This document shows, piece after piece, positions 35,787-44,333 of a stretch of 64,000 nucleotides of DNA; position 1 is the first letter of the stretch; every line of letters begins with the position of its first letter. The DNA lies in NCBI GenBank assembly GCA_903924465.1, contig CAIYBN010000008.1:1-64000 (forward strand), in the 5' to 3' direction. The notes under the pieces were generated by a model. That model saw only the letters and a list, made by a program, of their open reading frames with translations. It made no database searches and was not told the origin of the DNA. The translations under genes were made by a program, and so were the position numbers. This DNA comes from an uncultured Myxococcales bacterium. GTDB taxonomy: Bacteria; Myxococcota_A; UBA9042.

Positions 35787-36509
35787 TCAGCACCTCGCCA
35801 GTTGGGCATGAAACGCCGGCACATCCTGGCATGGCGCACCAGCCAGATACCACATCGCGGTGGCCAGCGGGCGGACGAACACCTGCGTGTGGCTCACGGT
35901 CGCGGCAAAGGGCTCGCGGTGCATGCAAGTCCCGCGCGGCGCGCCGTTCAGCGCGTGGCTGCCGAACCAAGTGCGCAGCGTTTCTCCGATGGCGGTGCTC
36001 GTTCGTAAGTCTGCCTGCAACTTCTGGAATTCGACCGTACGCGCCGCGATCACCGCCGGCGCGTCAATTGCCGCTGACACCCGCAATACCGGCAAATCCG
36101 CTTGGGTCAGCGTCAACGTTTGGCCATCCCAATGGGCGTCGAGCACCGGCTGTTCCGGCGCCACGGCGAGGAGGTGAAACGGTCGGGTGTGACGCAAGTG
36201 CGGATGCGCTTGGATGCGGGTGGCAAACTCGGCCAGCGTTGCGGCGTCCGCCAGATCGGTCACCAGAAGTCCACGGCTGCGAACCGGCGGTTCAGGCTCG
36301 CATGTTGCGGCTTCATAGACGTTGAGTGCGGCCAGCGTCAGCCCAAAGACATTGGTCGCCAGCCACGTGCCGCCACCTTCCGGGTCAATCGGCGCGAGAA
36401 AAACGCCCCGCTGATGCGGCGGCAGAGCCGGTGGTCGCGACAGCAATTCGTCGCGGTTGAAGGCGAACACGTAGCCGTCCAGCACCGGCCAGACCACGGC
36501 GGTGCACAT
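35787..36509 (-). CDS. NRDE (TANGO2-like) family protein
   Basis: The 240-residue product starts MCTAVV and has the family-defining FNRDE motif at about residue 17, followed by the APIDPEGGGTWLATN block. Members have an N-terminal-nucleophile-like fold with Cys2 as candidate nucleophile; the human homologue TANGO2 is linked to haem and lipid metabolism, but the bacterial reaction is not known. It directly abuts the proB stop. Confidence 0.9.
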   Translation of the reverse strand: MCTAVVWPVLDGYVFAFNRDELLSRPPALPPHQRGVFLAPIDPEGGGTWLATNVFGLTLAALNVYEAATCEPEPPVRSRGLLVTDLADAATLAEFATRIQAHPHLRHTRPFHLLAVAPEQPVLDAHWDGQTLTLTQADLPVLRVSAAIDAPAVIAARTVEFQKLQADLRTSTAIGETLRTWFGSHALNGAPRGTCMHREPFAATVSHTQVFVRPLATAMWYLAGAPCQDVPAFHAQLARC

Positions 36510-37616
36510 CTACTGCGCCACAAAGTCATCGCGGTGGATGAGTTCGCTGGCCGGAAGCCAGCCAATTTCCTGGGTAATCTGCTCCGTGCGCAAGCCCGCT
36601 GCTCGGCGCGCATCGGCGCTGTCATAGCGCGACAGGCCGCGGCCCAAGGGCTGACCCTGCGGATCCACGACCAACAGCGGATCGCCGACCGCGAATTCAC
36701 CCTCCACGCGCTTGACGCCAATCGGCAGCAGCGAGCGACCTCCCGAGCGCAGCGCATCGGCCGCGCCCTGGTCGACGTGGATCGTGCCGCGCGGTCGCAG
36801 CGACGTGGCGATCCACGAACGTTTACCGGTCAGCCGACGCTTGCCCGGCGCCAGCACCGTGCCCACATCCTCGCCGGCAAACAGCGCCTGCAAGATGCCG
36901 TGGTTCTTGCCGCGCGCAATGGCCACAGTAACGCCCACCGAACCGGCTTTGCGCGCCGCCAACAGCTTGGAATGCATCCCGCCCGTGCCAAAAGCGCTCT
37001 TGCCACCGGAAGCCATCGCCAGCAGCGCGTCGTCCTGACTGTCGCCAAGGGCAATGCGATCGGCCAACGGATTTTCATGTGGATTGGCGGTGAACAGGCC
37101 GTCCGTTTCCGTCAACAAGACCAGCACATCTGCGCCGACCACGTGTGCCACTTGCGCCGCGAGCACATCGTTGTCGCCAAATTTCAGCTCTTCCACTGCG
37201 ACCGTATCGTTCTCGTTGATGATCGGCAGGACGCCTGCCGCCATCAGCTCAGCCATGACGCGGCGGGCGTGCAGGAACCGACCTCGATCGGCTAAGTCAG
37301 CGTGCGTCAAGAGGATTTGTGCAACTTGCACGCTGTGCGCCGCGAACAATTCGCGGTAGCGCGCCATCAGGAGCGGTTGGCCGATCGCCGCGAGCGCCTG
37401 TTTGCCCAAGGCCAGCTTGGCCGCTACGCCCGTGCCAGACGCCACCGCGCCGGACGAGACAAGCGCCACCTCTTGTCCCAGACGCAACCGCCCGGCGAGG
37501 CCGGCAACCAAGTCGATCAGCACGTCGTCGTCCAGCTTGCCATCGTCGCGGCACAGGACCTGCGAGCCGACCTTGACGACAATCCGCGATGACCGTGCCA
37601 GTGTCCCGCGTGTCAT
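36510..37616 (-). CDS. proB: Glutamate 5-kinase
   Basis: The 368-residue enzyme phosphorylates glutamate in the first step of proline synthesis. The amino-acid-kinase domain is clear from IVVKVGSQVL, VSSGAVASG, IINENDTVAVEELKFGDND and GTGGMHSKLLAA; a C-terminal PUA domain (TIHVDQGAADALRSGG ... PQGQPLGRG) follows, as in the full-length family. proA is not in the window. The gene abuts both murA and the NRDE gene. Confidence 0.95.
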   Translation of the reverse strand: MTRGTLARSSRIVVKVGSQVLCRDDGKLDDDVLIDLVAGLAGRLRLGQEVALVSSGAVASGTGVAAKLALGKQALAAIGQPLLMARYRELFAAHSVQVAQILLTHADLADRGRFLHARRVMAELMAAGVLPIINENDTVAVEELKFGDNDVLAAQVAHVVGADVLVLLTETDGLFTANPHENPLADRIALGDSQDDALLAMASGGKSAFGTGGMHSKLLAARKAGSVGVTVAIARGKNHGILQALFAGEDVGTVLAPGKRRLTGKRSWIATSLRPRGTIHVDQGAADALRSGGRSLLPIGVKRVEGEFAVGDPLLVVDPQGQPLGRGLSRYDSADARRAAGLRTEQITQEIGWLPASELIHRDDFVAQ

Positions 37617-38897
37617 TCAACCTTCCTCAATTCGCTCAATATTTGCGCCCAACGCCGCCAACTTCACTTCGATCTTCTCATAGCCACGGTCGATCTGGCG
37701 GATGTTGTGGATGGTCGAGGTCCCGTGCGCGCACAACGCCGCCATGACCAGCGCCATGCCCGCGCGCACGTCCGGGCTCTGCACGCGCTGGCCTACCAGC
37801 CGGCTCGGTCCCGCCACCACCACGCGGTGCGGATCGCACAGGATGATCTGCGCGCCCATGCCAATCAGGTGATCCACGAAGAACATCCGCCCTTCGAACA
37901 TCTTCTCGAAGAACAGCACCGTGCCGCTCGACTGCGTCGCCACGGTGATCGCAATCGACATCAGGTCGGTCGGAAATTGCGGCCAAATGGCGTCATCGAC
38001 CCGCGGAATGCCGCCCGCCAGATCCTGGCGAATGCGCATTTCTTGTTCGCCGGGGACCAGCACATCGTTGCCGTCGATTTCCGTCCGCACGCCCAAGCGC
38101 TGAAACACCATCCGGATCATCCGCAAGTGCTCCGGCGCCGCGTCCTGGATGCGCAAGCTGCCACCCGTCACCGCAGCCAGTCCAATGAAACTGCCGACTT
38201 CCAGATAGTCCGGGCCGATTGTGAAATCCGCACCGTGCAGTTTCTGCACGCCATCGATCGTCAGCCGATTGGTGCCGATGCCGTCAATTTTTGCGCCCAT
38301 CGAGGTCAGGAGCCGTGCGATGCCCTGCACGTGCGGCTCACAGGCCACATTCGACAGCACCGTCGTGCCTTTGGCGATCGCCGCCGCCATCAGCAGGTTC
38401 TCGGTCGCGGTCACCGACGCTTCGTCGAGAAAGAAATCAGCGCCAACCAAGCCTTTGGAATCAAGCTTGTACGTCTCGCCGACAGTCAGTTTGGCGCCCA
38501 ACGCGGCAAAGCCGTCGAAATGGGTATCCAAACGCCGTCGGCCGATGACGTCACCACCCGGTGGCGGCAGCTCACATTGGCCAGCGCGGCCGAGCAGCGC
38601 CCCAGCAAACAAAATCGACGCACGCACGCGCCGCCCGAGCTCCGGCAAGACCGTTGTGCGCAAATCGCGGGTCACGATGCGAATCGCGTGCGGGTCCAGC
38701 CACGTCACTTCGCTGCCCAGCTCGCGCAGGATGTCGATCATCACGCGGACATCCAGGATGTCCGGGATGTTGCGCAGGATCACCGGCTCGTCGGTCAGCA
38801 AAGCTGTTGCCAGCGCGGGCAAAGCTTCATTTTTGTTGCCAGAAACGCGGACAGTACCGGAAAGCGGCACGCCACCTTGGATGCGAAAGAGGCTCAT
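37617..38897 (-). CDS. murA: UDP-N-acetylglucosamine 1-carboxyvinyltransferase (Cys-to-Asp type)
   Basis: The 426-residue enzyme transfers enolpyruvate to UDP-GlcNAc, the first committed step of peptidoglycan synthesis. The start ([17 protein letters not shown]) and the C-terminal [16 protein letters not shown] are typical. In the catalytic loop, where E. coli MurA has Cys115 in GGCAIGARP, this one reads [14 protein letters not shown] with Asp116. The Asp form is active and insensitive to fosfomycin in mycobacteria and chlamydiae. The gene overlaps recF (ATGA) and abuts proB. Confidence 0.95.
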   Translation of the reverse strand: MSLFRIQGGVPLSGTVRVSGNKNEALPALATALLTDEPVILRNIPDILDVRVMIDILRELGSEVTWLDPHAIRIVTRDLRTTVLPELGRRVRASILFAGALLGRAGQCELPPPGGDVIGRRRLDTHFDGFAALGAKLTVGETYKLDSKGLVGADFFLDEASVTATENLLMAAAIAKGTTVLSNVACEPHVQGIARLLTSMGAKIDGIGTNRLTIDGVQKLHGADFTIGPDYLEVGSFIGLAAVTGGSLRIQDAAPEHLRMIRMVFQRLGVRTEIDGNDVLVPGEQEMRIRQDLAGGIPRVDDAIWPQFPTDLMSIAITVATQSSGTVLFFEKMFEGRMFFVDHLIGMGAQIILCDPHRVVVAGPSRLVGQRVQSPDVRAGMALVMAALCAHGTSTIHNIRQIDRGYEKIEVKLAALGANIERIEEG

Positions 38898-40030
38898 GTC
38901 ACACCTGTGGATGATTCCGGAGGAGACGTCCTGTCAAACCGGCCAGTCTCCGTCAACTGGCCGGATTGCATCAAAAAAACTTGCCGCGGCGCAGCTACCC
39001 GAATGTGCGCGGCATCGGTGGTCGTCAAAAAGACCTGACCGCCCAACTCGTCCAGATAGCCCATCAAAGCGCGGTTGCGCGCGGCGTCCAACTCCGACGA
39101 AATGTCGTCCATGAGCAACACCGGCGGCTCGCCAAAATCGGCTTCGAGACTGCGAATCTCGGCAATCTTCATCGCCAACACCAAGGCGCGACACTGCCCT
39201 TGGCTGGCGTGCATCGCTGCGGTGCGGTCGGCAATCCGCAGGTCGACGTCATCACGATGCGGTCCTCGCGTGGTGTGCCCGCGGGCGAGATCCCGCGAAC
39301 GATGGGTCAGGAACAGTCGCTGCAACTGCACCTCATCGTCCACTTCGTCGCGCGGCTGATAGCGCACGTCGGCGGTCAGGCCGGGCGCGGCAATCCGCTC
39401 AAAGGCATCGCGCAGGATCGGCGCAAAGCGCTGCAGAATGCGCTGCCGCCGCGCGATCAGCTTCATGCCGGAATGCGCCAACACCTGATCGAACGCCTCA
39501 AGCAAACCCACATCGACCTGCGCTCCCTTGTGCTGCCGCAACAGGGCATTGCGATTGGCCAGCGCTTGTTCGTAGCGCCGCAGGTCCGCCAGATGCGCGG
39601 GTTCGTGGTTGAACGCCAGCCGATCCAGCCAGCGGCGCCGTTCTGTCGGTTCCGCGTGCGGCAGCGCCAAGTCGGTCGGCGCAAAAAGCACGACGACCAA
39701 ACGACCCAAATAGCTCGTCATCGACGTCGCGGCTTTCCCGTCCAGAAACAGCTTCTTGTGGCCTGGCGTGATGCGCACACCCAAATCTTCCTGCAAGCCG
39801 CGACGCTCGATCCTCAGCCCAAGCGTCGCCTCCTTCTCGGCAAAAGCGAGGCAATCTCCGAGCTTGGACGTGCGAAAACTGCGCAGGCTCGCCGCCACCG
39901 CGATGGCTTCCAGCAAGTTGGTCTTGCCTTGGCCGTTGTCGCCGCTGACCAGATTGAAATGGCGATGCGGCCACCACTCGATCGTCTCGAGGTTGCGGAA
40001 ATGCTCAGCAAAAAGGCGCTCAATATGCAC
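38894..40030 (-). CDS. recF: DNA repair and gap-filling protein RecF
   Basis: The 378-residue SMC-like ATPase loads RecA at single-strand gaps with RecO and RecR. The Walker A loop GDNGQGKT is at 30-37, an LSxG-like TLTASQGQ-type signature is replaced here by [18 protein letters not shown], and [16 protein letters not shown] is the Walker B. The start is GTG 40030. dnaN lies 61 bp upstream, the usual dnaN-recF order, and murA overlaps downstream. Confidence 0.95.
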   Translation of the reverse strand: MHIERLFAEHFRNLETIEWWPHRHFNLVSGDNGQGKTNLLEAIAVAASLRSFRTSKLGDCLAFAEKEATLGLRIERRGLQEDLGVRITPGHKKLFLDGKAATSMTSYLGRLVVVLFAPTDLALPHAEPTERRRWLDRLAFNHEPAHLADLRRYEQALANRNALLRQHKGAQVDVGLLEAFDQVLAHSGMKLIARRQRILQRFAPILRDAFERIAAPGLTADVRYQPRDEVDDEVQLQRLFLTHRSRDLARGHTTRGPHRDDVDLRIADRTAAMHASQGQCRALVLAMKIAEIRSLEADFGEPPVLLMDDISSELDAARNRALMGYLDELGGQVFLTTTDAAHIRVAAPRQVFLMQSGQLTETGRFDRTSPPESSTGVT

Positions 40031-40091
40031 AGCGCTTCCGTTCCAGAGCCAAGTTCAGGATTCGTGACCCAAAATACCCGGTGACGAAACC

Positions 40092-41234
40092 TTACATGCG
40101 CATCGGCATGATGACGAACACACACCCGGGCTCTTCATCGGCGTGGAGCAGACACGGCGAAAACTGGTCGGAAAGTTCCAGCGTGATGTGCTCCGTGCCC
40201 AGCACATTGCAGACGTCCAGCAGAAACCGCGGATTGAAGCCGACCTTGATCTTGGCGCCCTGGTAGTCGGGCAGGTCAATTTCCTCATGCGCTTCACCGT
40301 CGTTGTGGCTCATTTCGAGCACCATGCGGCCTGCTTCCAGTTCAACCCGCAACGGCGAATCGCCACGCGCCGAGGCCAACGAGGACACGCGACGCACCGC
40401 GCTCATGAACTCACTCGTGTTGAGCGTCACAGAGGCGTCGCCGCGCTCGGGAATAACCCGGGTGTAATCAGGAAAACGCTCTTCAATCTGGCGCACTTGC
40501 ACGCGGGCTTTGTCGCTGGAGATGACGACGTTGCGACCGACAAACTCAATGCGCGCCGATGGATCCGCTCCCTCAAAAATGCGCTGCAGCTCCGAAGCGC
40601 CGCGGTGATGCAAAATCCACGCGTGCTTCTGGCCGTCGTAATCGCTGACGGTCATCGACCGCTCGGCTTTCGACAGCCGCGTGCCATCGGTCGACACCAT
40701 GCGAATCCGCACCTGGTTCGCCGGCGCGCCATTGCCTTCCGGCTCGATTTCAAGCAGTACGCCGTTCAACGCCGGGCGATTTTCTTCCTGGGAAACGGAG
40801 AACAGCGTCCGCTTCAGCATCGTCTCCAAGTGGCTCTTGTCGCACAGCAGGCCACGGCCTTGCGTGTCCTCAATCGCGTTCGGCGGAAATTCTTCCGGCG
40901 CCATGCCGTTCAGGTAGTAGTAGGCCCGGCCTGCCTCGATCCGCAGGCGATTGTTCGCTTCCGTGGACAATTGCACCGTCGCGCCGTCAGGCAGCGCGCG
41001 CACGATGTCAAAAAGCGAACGGCCGTTGACGACAGCCGCACCGGGTTCAATCACGTCGGCCGCCACTTCAGCCACGACTGTCACGTCGTATTCCGCAGCC
41101 GTAAACACCAATCCATCCTCGCTGGCGGCGATGTGGACGTGGGCCAGGACGTTGTTCATCGGCTTGCGGGAAATGACGCCCTGGGCACGGTAAAGCGGCA
41201 CAGTCAAAGCGGCTTTGTCGATGCGAACTTTCAT
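40092..41234 (-). CDS. dnaN: DNA polymerase III beta sliding clamp
   Basis: The 380-residue product has the three repeated clamp domains and typical segments MKVRIDKAAL, VNGRSLFDIVRALPDG, YYYLNGMAPEEFP and the C-terminal VFVIMPMRM tail that forms the peptide-binding pocket. It encircles DNA as a dimer and tethers the replicase. It begins the leftward dnaN-recF-murA-proB cluster and sits directly next to the DnaA-box cluster. Confidence 0.97.
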   Translation of the reverse strand: MKVRIDKAALTVPLYRAQGVISRKPMNNVLAHVHIAASEDGLVFTAAEYDVTVVAEVAADVIEPGAAVVNGRSLFDIVRALPDGATVQLSTEANNRLRIEAGRAYYYLNGMAPEEFPPNAIEDTQGRGLLCDKSHLETMLKRTLFSVSQEENRPALNGVLLEIEPEGNGAPANQVRIRMVSTDGTRLSKAERSMTVSDYDGQKHAWILHHRGASELQRIFEGADPSARIEFVGRNVVISSDKARVQVRQIEERFPDYTRVIPERGDASVTLNTSEFMSAVRRVSSLASARGDSPLRVELEAGRMVLEMSHNDGEAHEEIDLPDYQGAKIKVGFNPRFLLDVCNVLGTEHITLELSDQFSPCLLHADEEPGCVFVIMPMRM

Positions 41235-41404
41235 CTCTGAACTCTCCTGCCGAACCGTTCGTCTCGTGCTCGGCTGACGCCGCGAAGTTGTACTCCGGAT
41301 GACCGCAATTGACCAGACCCGGCGCCGTGAAGGGAAGCCTCGGCTACGGGCAGCGACAATGTCAGGATGGAAAAGAGATCAGATCAAAGAGGTGGTGTTG
41401 GAGG

Positions 41405-41595
41405 TCCTGTGGAAGGACTGTGGTATCTAAATAAAGCATTGAAATAATACAATATTTCACACGATCGTCCTGTGGACAAATCAGTGGAGCGCTGTGGAGA
41501 GCCGGCAACCTGGTCCACAGGCGCGCTGGACTGTCCACAGGGAGAGAAACTTGTCCACGCTCCATCCACAGGCTATTCACAACTTATCCACAACT
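41405..41595. other. oriC: Putative chromosomal replication origin (oriC)
   Basis: About ten DnaA-box-like 9-mers lie in the 418-bp gap between dnaN and hutU. On the + strand they start at 41511, 41531, 41551, 41562, 41573 and 41584: the last four are spaced exactly 11 bp, and 41584-41592 is the perfect TTATCCACA. In reverse orientation they lie at 41408, 41419, 41471 (TGTGGACAA) and 41493, also at multiples of 11 bp within each pair. An AT-rich stretch (41424-41462), the only one in the area, is a candidate unwinding element. dnaA itself is not in the window. Confidence 0.88.
41424..41462. promoter_or_regulatory. AT-rich candidate DNA-unwinding element
   Basis: This 39-bp stretch (TATCTAAATAAAG ... 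AATAATACAATATTTCAC) stands out strongly in an otherwise G+C-rich region. It lies between the reverse DnaA boxes at 41408/41419 and those at 41471/41493. Position and composition fit the site where DnaA opens the helix; it could also hold the -10 region of a dnaN promoter. Confidence 0.6.
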
Positions 41596-41652
41596 TGCTA
41601 ATCAGCAATTCATCAAGCATTTTGCAGACAAGCTCAGGGGCAGCGGCAGCGG

Positions 41653-43341
41653 CTACTTCGGCACTTTTACGCCTTCTCTTGCGGCAACGGCGACCGCTTC
41701 GCCATAGCCGGCGTCCAGATGGCGCAGGACGCCCAGCGTCGGGTCATTGGTGAGCACGCGCTGCAAACGCTTGGCAGCTTGCGGTGTTCCATCGGCGACG
41801 ATCACCACACCAGCGTGCTGGCTGTAACCCATGCCGACGCCACCGCCGTGGTGCACGCTGACCCAGGAGGCGCCGCTGACGGCGTTGACCAGGGCGTTCA
41901 GGAAGACCCAGTCGGAGACCGCGTCTGATCCGTCCTTCATGGCTTCCGTCTCGCGGTTGGGCGAAGCGACGCTGCCACAATCCAGGTGGTCGCGGCCGAT
42001 GACGATCGGCGCTTTGACCTTGCCTTGCGCCACGAGGTCGTTGAACAGGAGCCCCGCCTTGGCCCGTTCACCGAGACCGAGCCAACAGATGCGGGCCGGC
42101 AAGCCTTGGAAAGCAATCTGCGGCGCACCCTCCTTCAGCCACTGTTGCACCCCAGGATTGTCCGGAAAAGCGGCGAGAACGGCGGCGTCGGTCACGGCGA
42201 TGTCTTGCGGGTCGCCTGAGAGCGCGACCCAGCGGAAAGGTCCTTCGCCGCGGCAGAACCGTGGGCGAATATAGGCAGGAACGAAGCCGGGAAAGGCAAA
42301 AGCCGTCGACTCAGCCATGCCACCTGACACAGCTTCTGCACGCAGGTTGTTGCCATAGTCGAACACGTGCACGCCGAGCGTCTGCCAGTTCACCAGCCGC
42401 GCCACGTGTTCGCAGATGTCCGCCCGCACGCGGGCGATCCAGGCATCCGGGTTTGCGGCTCTTGCTGCCGCTGCTTCCGTCAACGTCATGTCTGTCACGT
42501 GGTAGCCGACCAGCGGATCGTGCGCACTCGTCTGGTCGGTCGCCAAATCCGGCAGGATGCCGCGTGCTTCCATCGCACGCAGCAGCTCAAGCGCCGTGGC
42601 TTCAACGCCGACAGACAGCGCTTCACCTCGCGCTTTTGCCGCCAGCGCGCGGTCAATACCGGCGTTCACATCTGCAAAATGGGCATCCAGATAGCGCTGT
42701 TCCAGGCGCCGCTGCAAACGCGTCGCATCCACTTCCGCCGCCAGCATCACACCGCCCGCGAGCTTGCACGCCAACGGCTGCGCGCCACCCATTCCGCCCA
42801 GACCAGCGGTCACGATGAGCCGGCCACGCAGCGGTCGATGCGGGTCAAAGCCAGGCAGTTCGGCAAAATGCTGGCGCCCGGCTTCCGCAAAGGTCTCGTA
42901 GGTGCCCTGCACGATGCCTTGGCTGCCGATGTAGATCCACGAGCCTGCAGTCATCTGGCCGTACATCATCAAGCCTTTCTGTTCCAGCTCGCGAAAGACT
43001 TGCCAGGTCGCCCACTTGGGAACCAAATTGCTGTTGGCGATCAGCACGCGCGGTGCATCCTCGTGGGTCTTGACGATGCCCACCGGCTTACCCGATTGCA
43101 CCAGCAGCGTTTCGTCGTTCTCCAAGGTTTGCAGAGCGCGGCAAATGGCATGAAACGCCGGCCAATTGCGCGCCGCTTTGCCGATACCGCCATAGACCAC
43201 CAAATCCTGCCAACGCTCGGCCACGTCCGGATCGAGGTTGTTGCACAGCATCCGCAGCGCCGCTTCTTGCACCCAACCGCGACAAGAAAGCGTTGAACCG
43301 TGGGCGGCGTGGAAGGGCGCGGCGGGCATCGAATCGGGCAT
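41653..43341 (-). CDS. hutU: Urocanate hydratase
   Basis: The 562-residue NAD-dependent enzyme converts urocanate to imidazolone-5-propionate, step two of histidine degradation. It has [17 protein letters not shown], the nucleotide-binding [18 protein letters not shown] and the [13 protein letters not shown] segment with the catalytic-region Cys. ATG 43341 follows AGGAG. Its 3' end borders the origin region. No hutH is adjacent; hutI and hutG are elsewhere in the window. Confidence 0.97.
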   Translation of the reverse strand: MPDSMPAAPFHAAHGSTLSCRGWVQEAALRMLCNNLDPDVAERWQDLVVYGGIGKAARNWPAFHAICRALQTLENDETLLVQSGKPVGIVKTHEDAPRVLIANSNLVPKWATWQVFRELEQKGLMMYGQMTAGSWIYIGSQGIVQGTYETFAEAGRQHFAELPGFDPHRPLRGRLIVTAGLGGMGGAQPLACKLAGGVMLAAEVDATRLQRRLEQRYLDAHFADVNAGIDRALAAKARGEALSVGVEATALELLRAMEARGILPDLATDQTSAHDPLVGYHVTDMTLTEAAAARAANPDAWIARVRADICEHVARLVNWQTLGVHVFDYGNNLRAEAVSGGMAESTAFAFPGFVPAYIRPRFCRGEGPFRWVALSGDPQDIAVTDAAVLAAFPDNPGVQQWLKEGAPQIAFQGLPARICWLGLGERAKAGLLFNDLVAQGKVKAPIVIGRDHLDCGSVASPNRETEAMKDGSDAVSDWVFLNALVNAVSGASWVSVHHGGGVGMGYSQHAGVVIVADGTPQAAKRLQRVLTNDPTLGVLRHLDAGYGEAVAVAAREGVKVPK

Positions 43342-43446
43342 GCAGGACTCCTGTGGCGGCAACAATTGTGGCAGAGCGGGCGAATAGCGACAAACGCTCG
43401 CGCGTTTGAGCTACCATGGCGGACGTTGGGCCGTGAACAGGTGCGC

Positions 43447-44268
43447 ATGGACAGACGAACATTTCTGCGGCGAACGGTAGCGGGTGGGGCAGCGCTGGGC
43501 ATAGCGGGCGTCGCCGGGATGGCACTCGCGCAAGGTGGTGTACGGATCACCCGGCACGCGTTGCCGAACGGTCAAGCCCCGCTCTTGGCGCCCGGCAAGC
43601 AGCTGCGCGTCGTGCAACTGACGGACATCCATGTCGGCTGGGGTACGAGCGCCGATACGCTGCAAACCGCTCTGGCCCAGGCCAAGCTGACGCGCCCCGA
43701 TCTGCTGGTCTTGACTGGCGACTATCTCAACCACTCGCTGGCGGAAATGGACACCTTGCGCGCGTGGGTTCGCAAGCTGCCGCGGCCGTGCATCGCGACG
43801 TTGGGCAACCACGATCACTGGAGTGGCGCGCTGCCCATTCGGCGGATGCTGGAGCAGGAAGGCATTCCGGTGCTGTCCAATGAATCGACCGTGCTGGACG
43901 TCGCGGGCCAATCGCTGCAGATTGTCGGCGTCGATGACGGATTTTCCCATCGGGATGACGTCGACGCAGCGTTTCGCAACGTCGCGCGGCCCGAGCAAGC
44001 GCTGGTCCTGAGCCACGATCCAAAAACCGCTGACAAGATTGCCAAAACCGGCGCGCGCATCGTGCTTTCTGGCCATACCCACGGCGGGCAGTTCGACATT
44101 CCCGGCCTGACATCCGCCATCGCGACCGCCGCGGGGATTCGCTACCTCAAAGGCTGGTACCTGCTTGGCGACACGCGTTTGTACGTGAATTGCGGGATCG
44201 GCTCGTCGATTGCCGCCGGTCGCAACGGTTCAACGTCGAGCGAAATGGCGATCTTCGATCTGGGCTGA
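43447..44268 (+). CDS. Tat-exported metallophosphoesterase
   Basis: The 273-residue product begins with a twin-arginine signal (DRRTFLRR, then a hydrophobic AGGAALGIAGVAGMALA), so it is exported folded. The calcineurin-like phosphoesterase domain is complete: LTDIHVG, LTGDYL, LGNHDHW, the later LSHDP histidine and SGHTHGGQ. It resembles the YkuE/YaeI group, which acts on lipid or sugar phosphates at the membrane; the substrate is unknown. It is divergent from hutU. Confidence 0.9.
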   Translation: MDRRTFLRRTVAGGAALGIAGVAGMALAQGGVRITRHALPNGQAPLLAPGKQLRVVQLTDIHVGWGTSADTLQTALAQAKLTRPDLLVLTGDYLNHSLAEMDTLRAWVRKLPRPCIATLGNHDHWSGALPIRRMLEQEGIPVLSNESTVLDVAGQSLQIVGVDDGFSHRDDVDAAFRNVARPEQALVLSHDPKTADKIAKTGARIVLSGHTHGGQFDIPGLTSAIATAAGIRYLKGWYLLGDTRLYVNCGIGSSIAAGRNGSTSSEMAIFDLG

Positions 44269-44333
44269 CTCGCGAAGGTGGCAGCACCTAACCGAGTCGG
44301 CCAGTCCGCCTTGCGTCGTCGTCGCGTCGGCCC

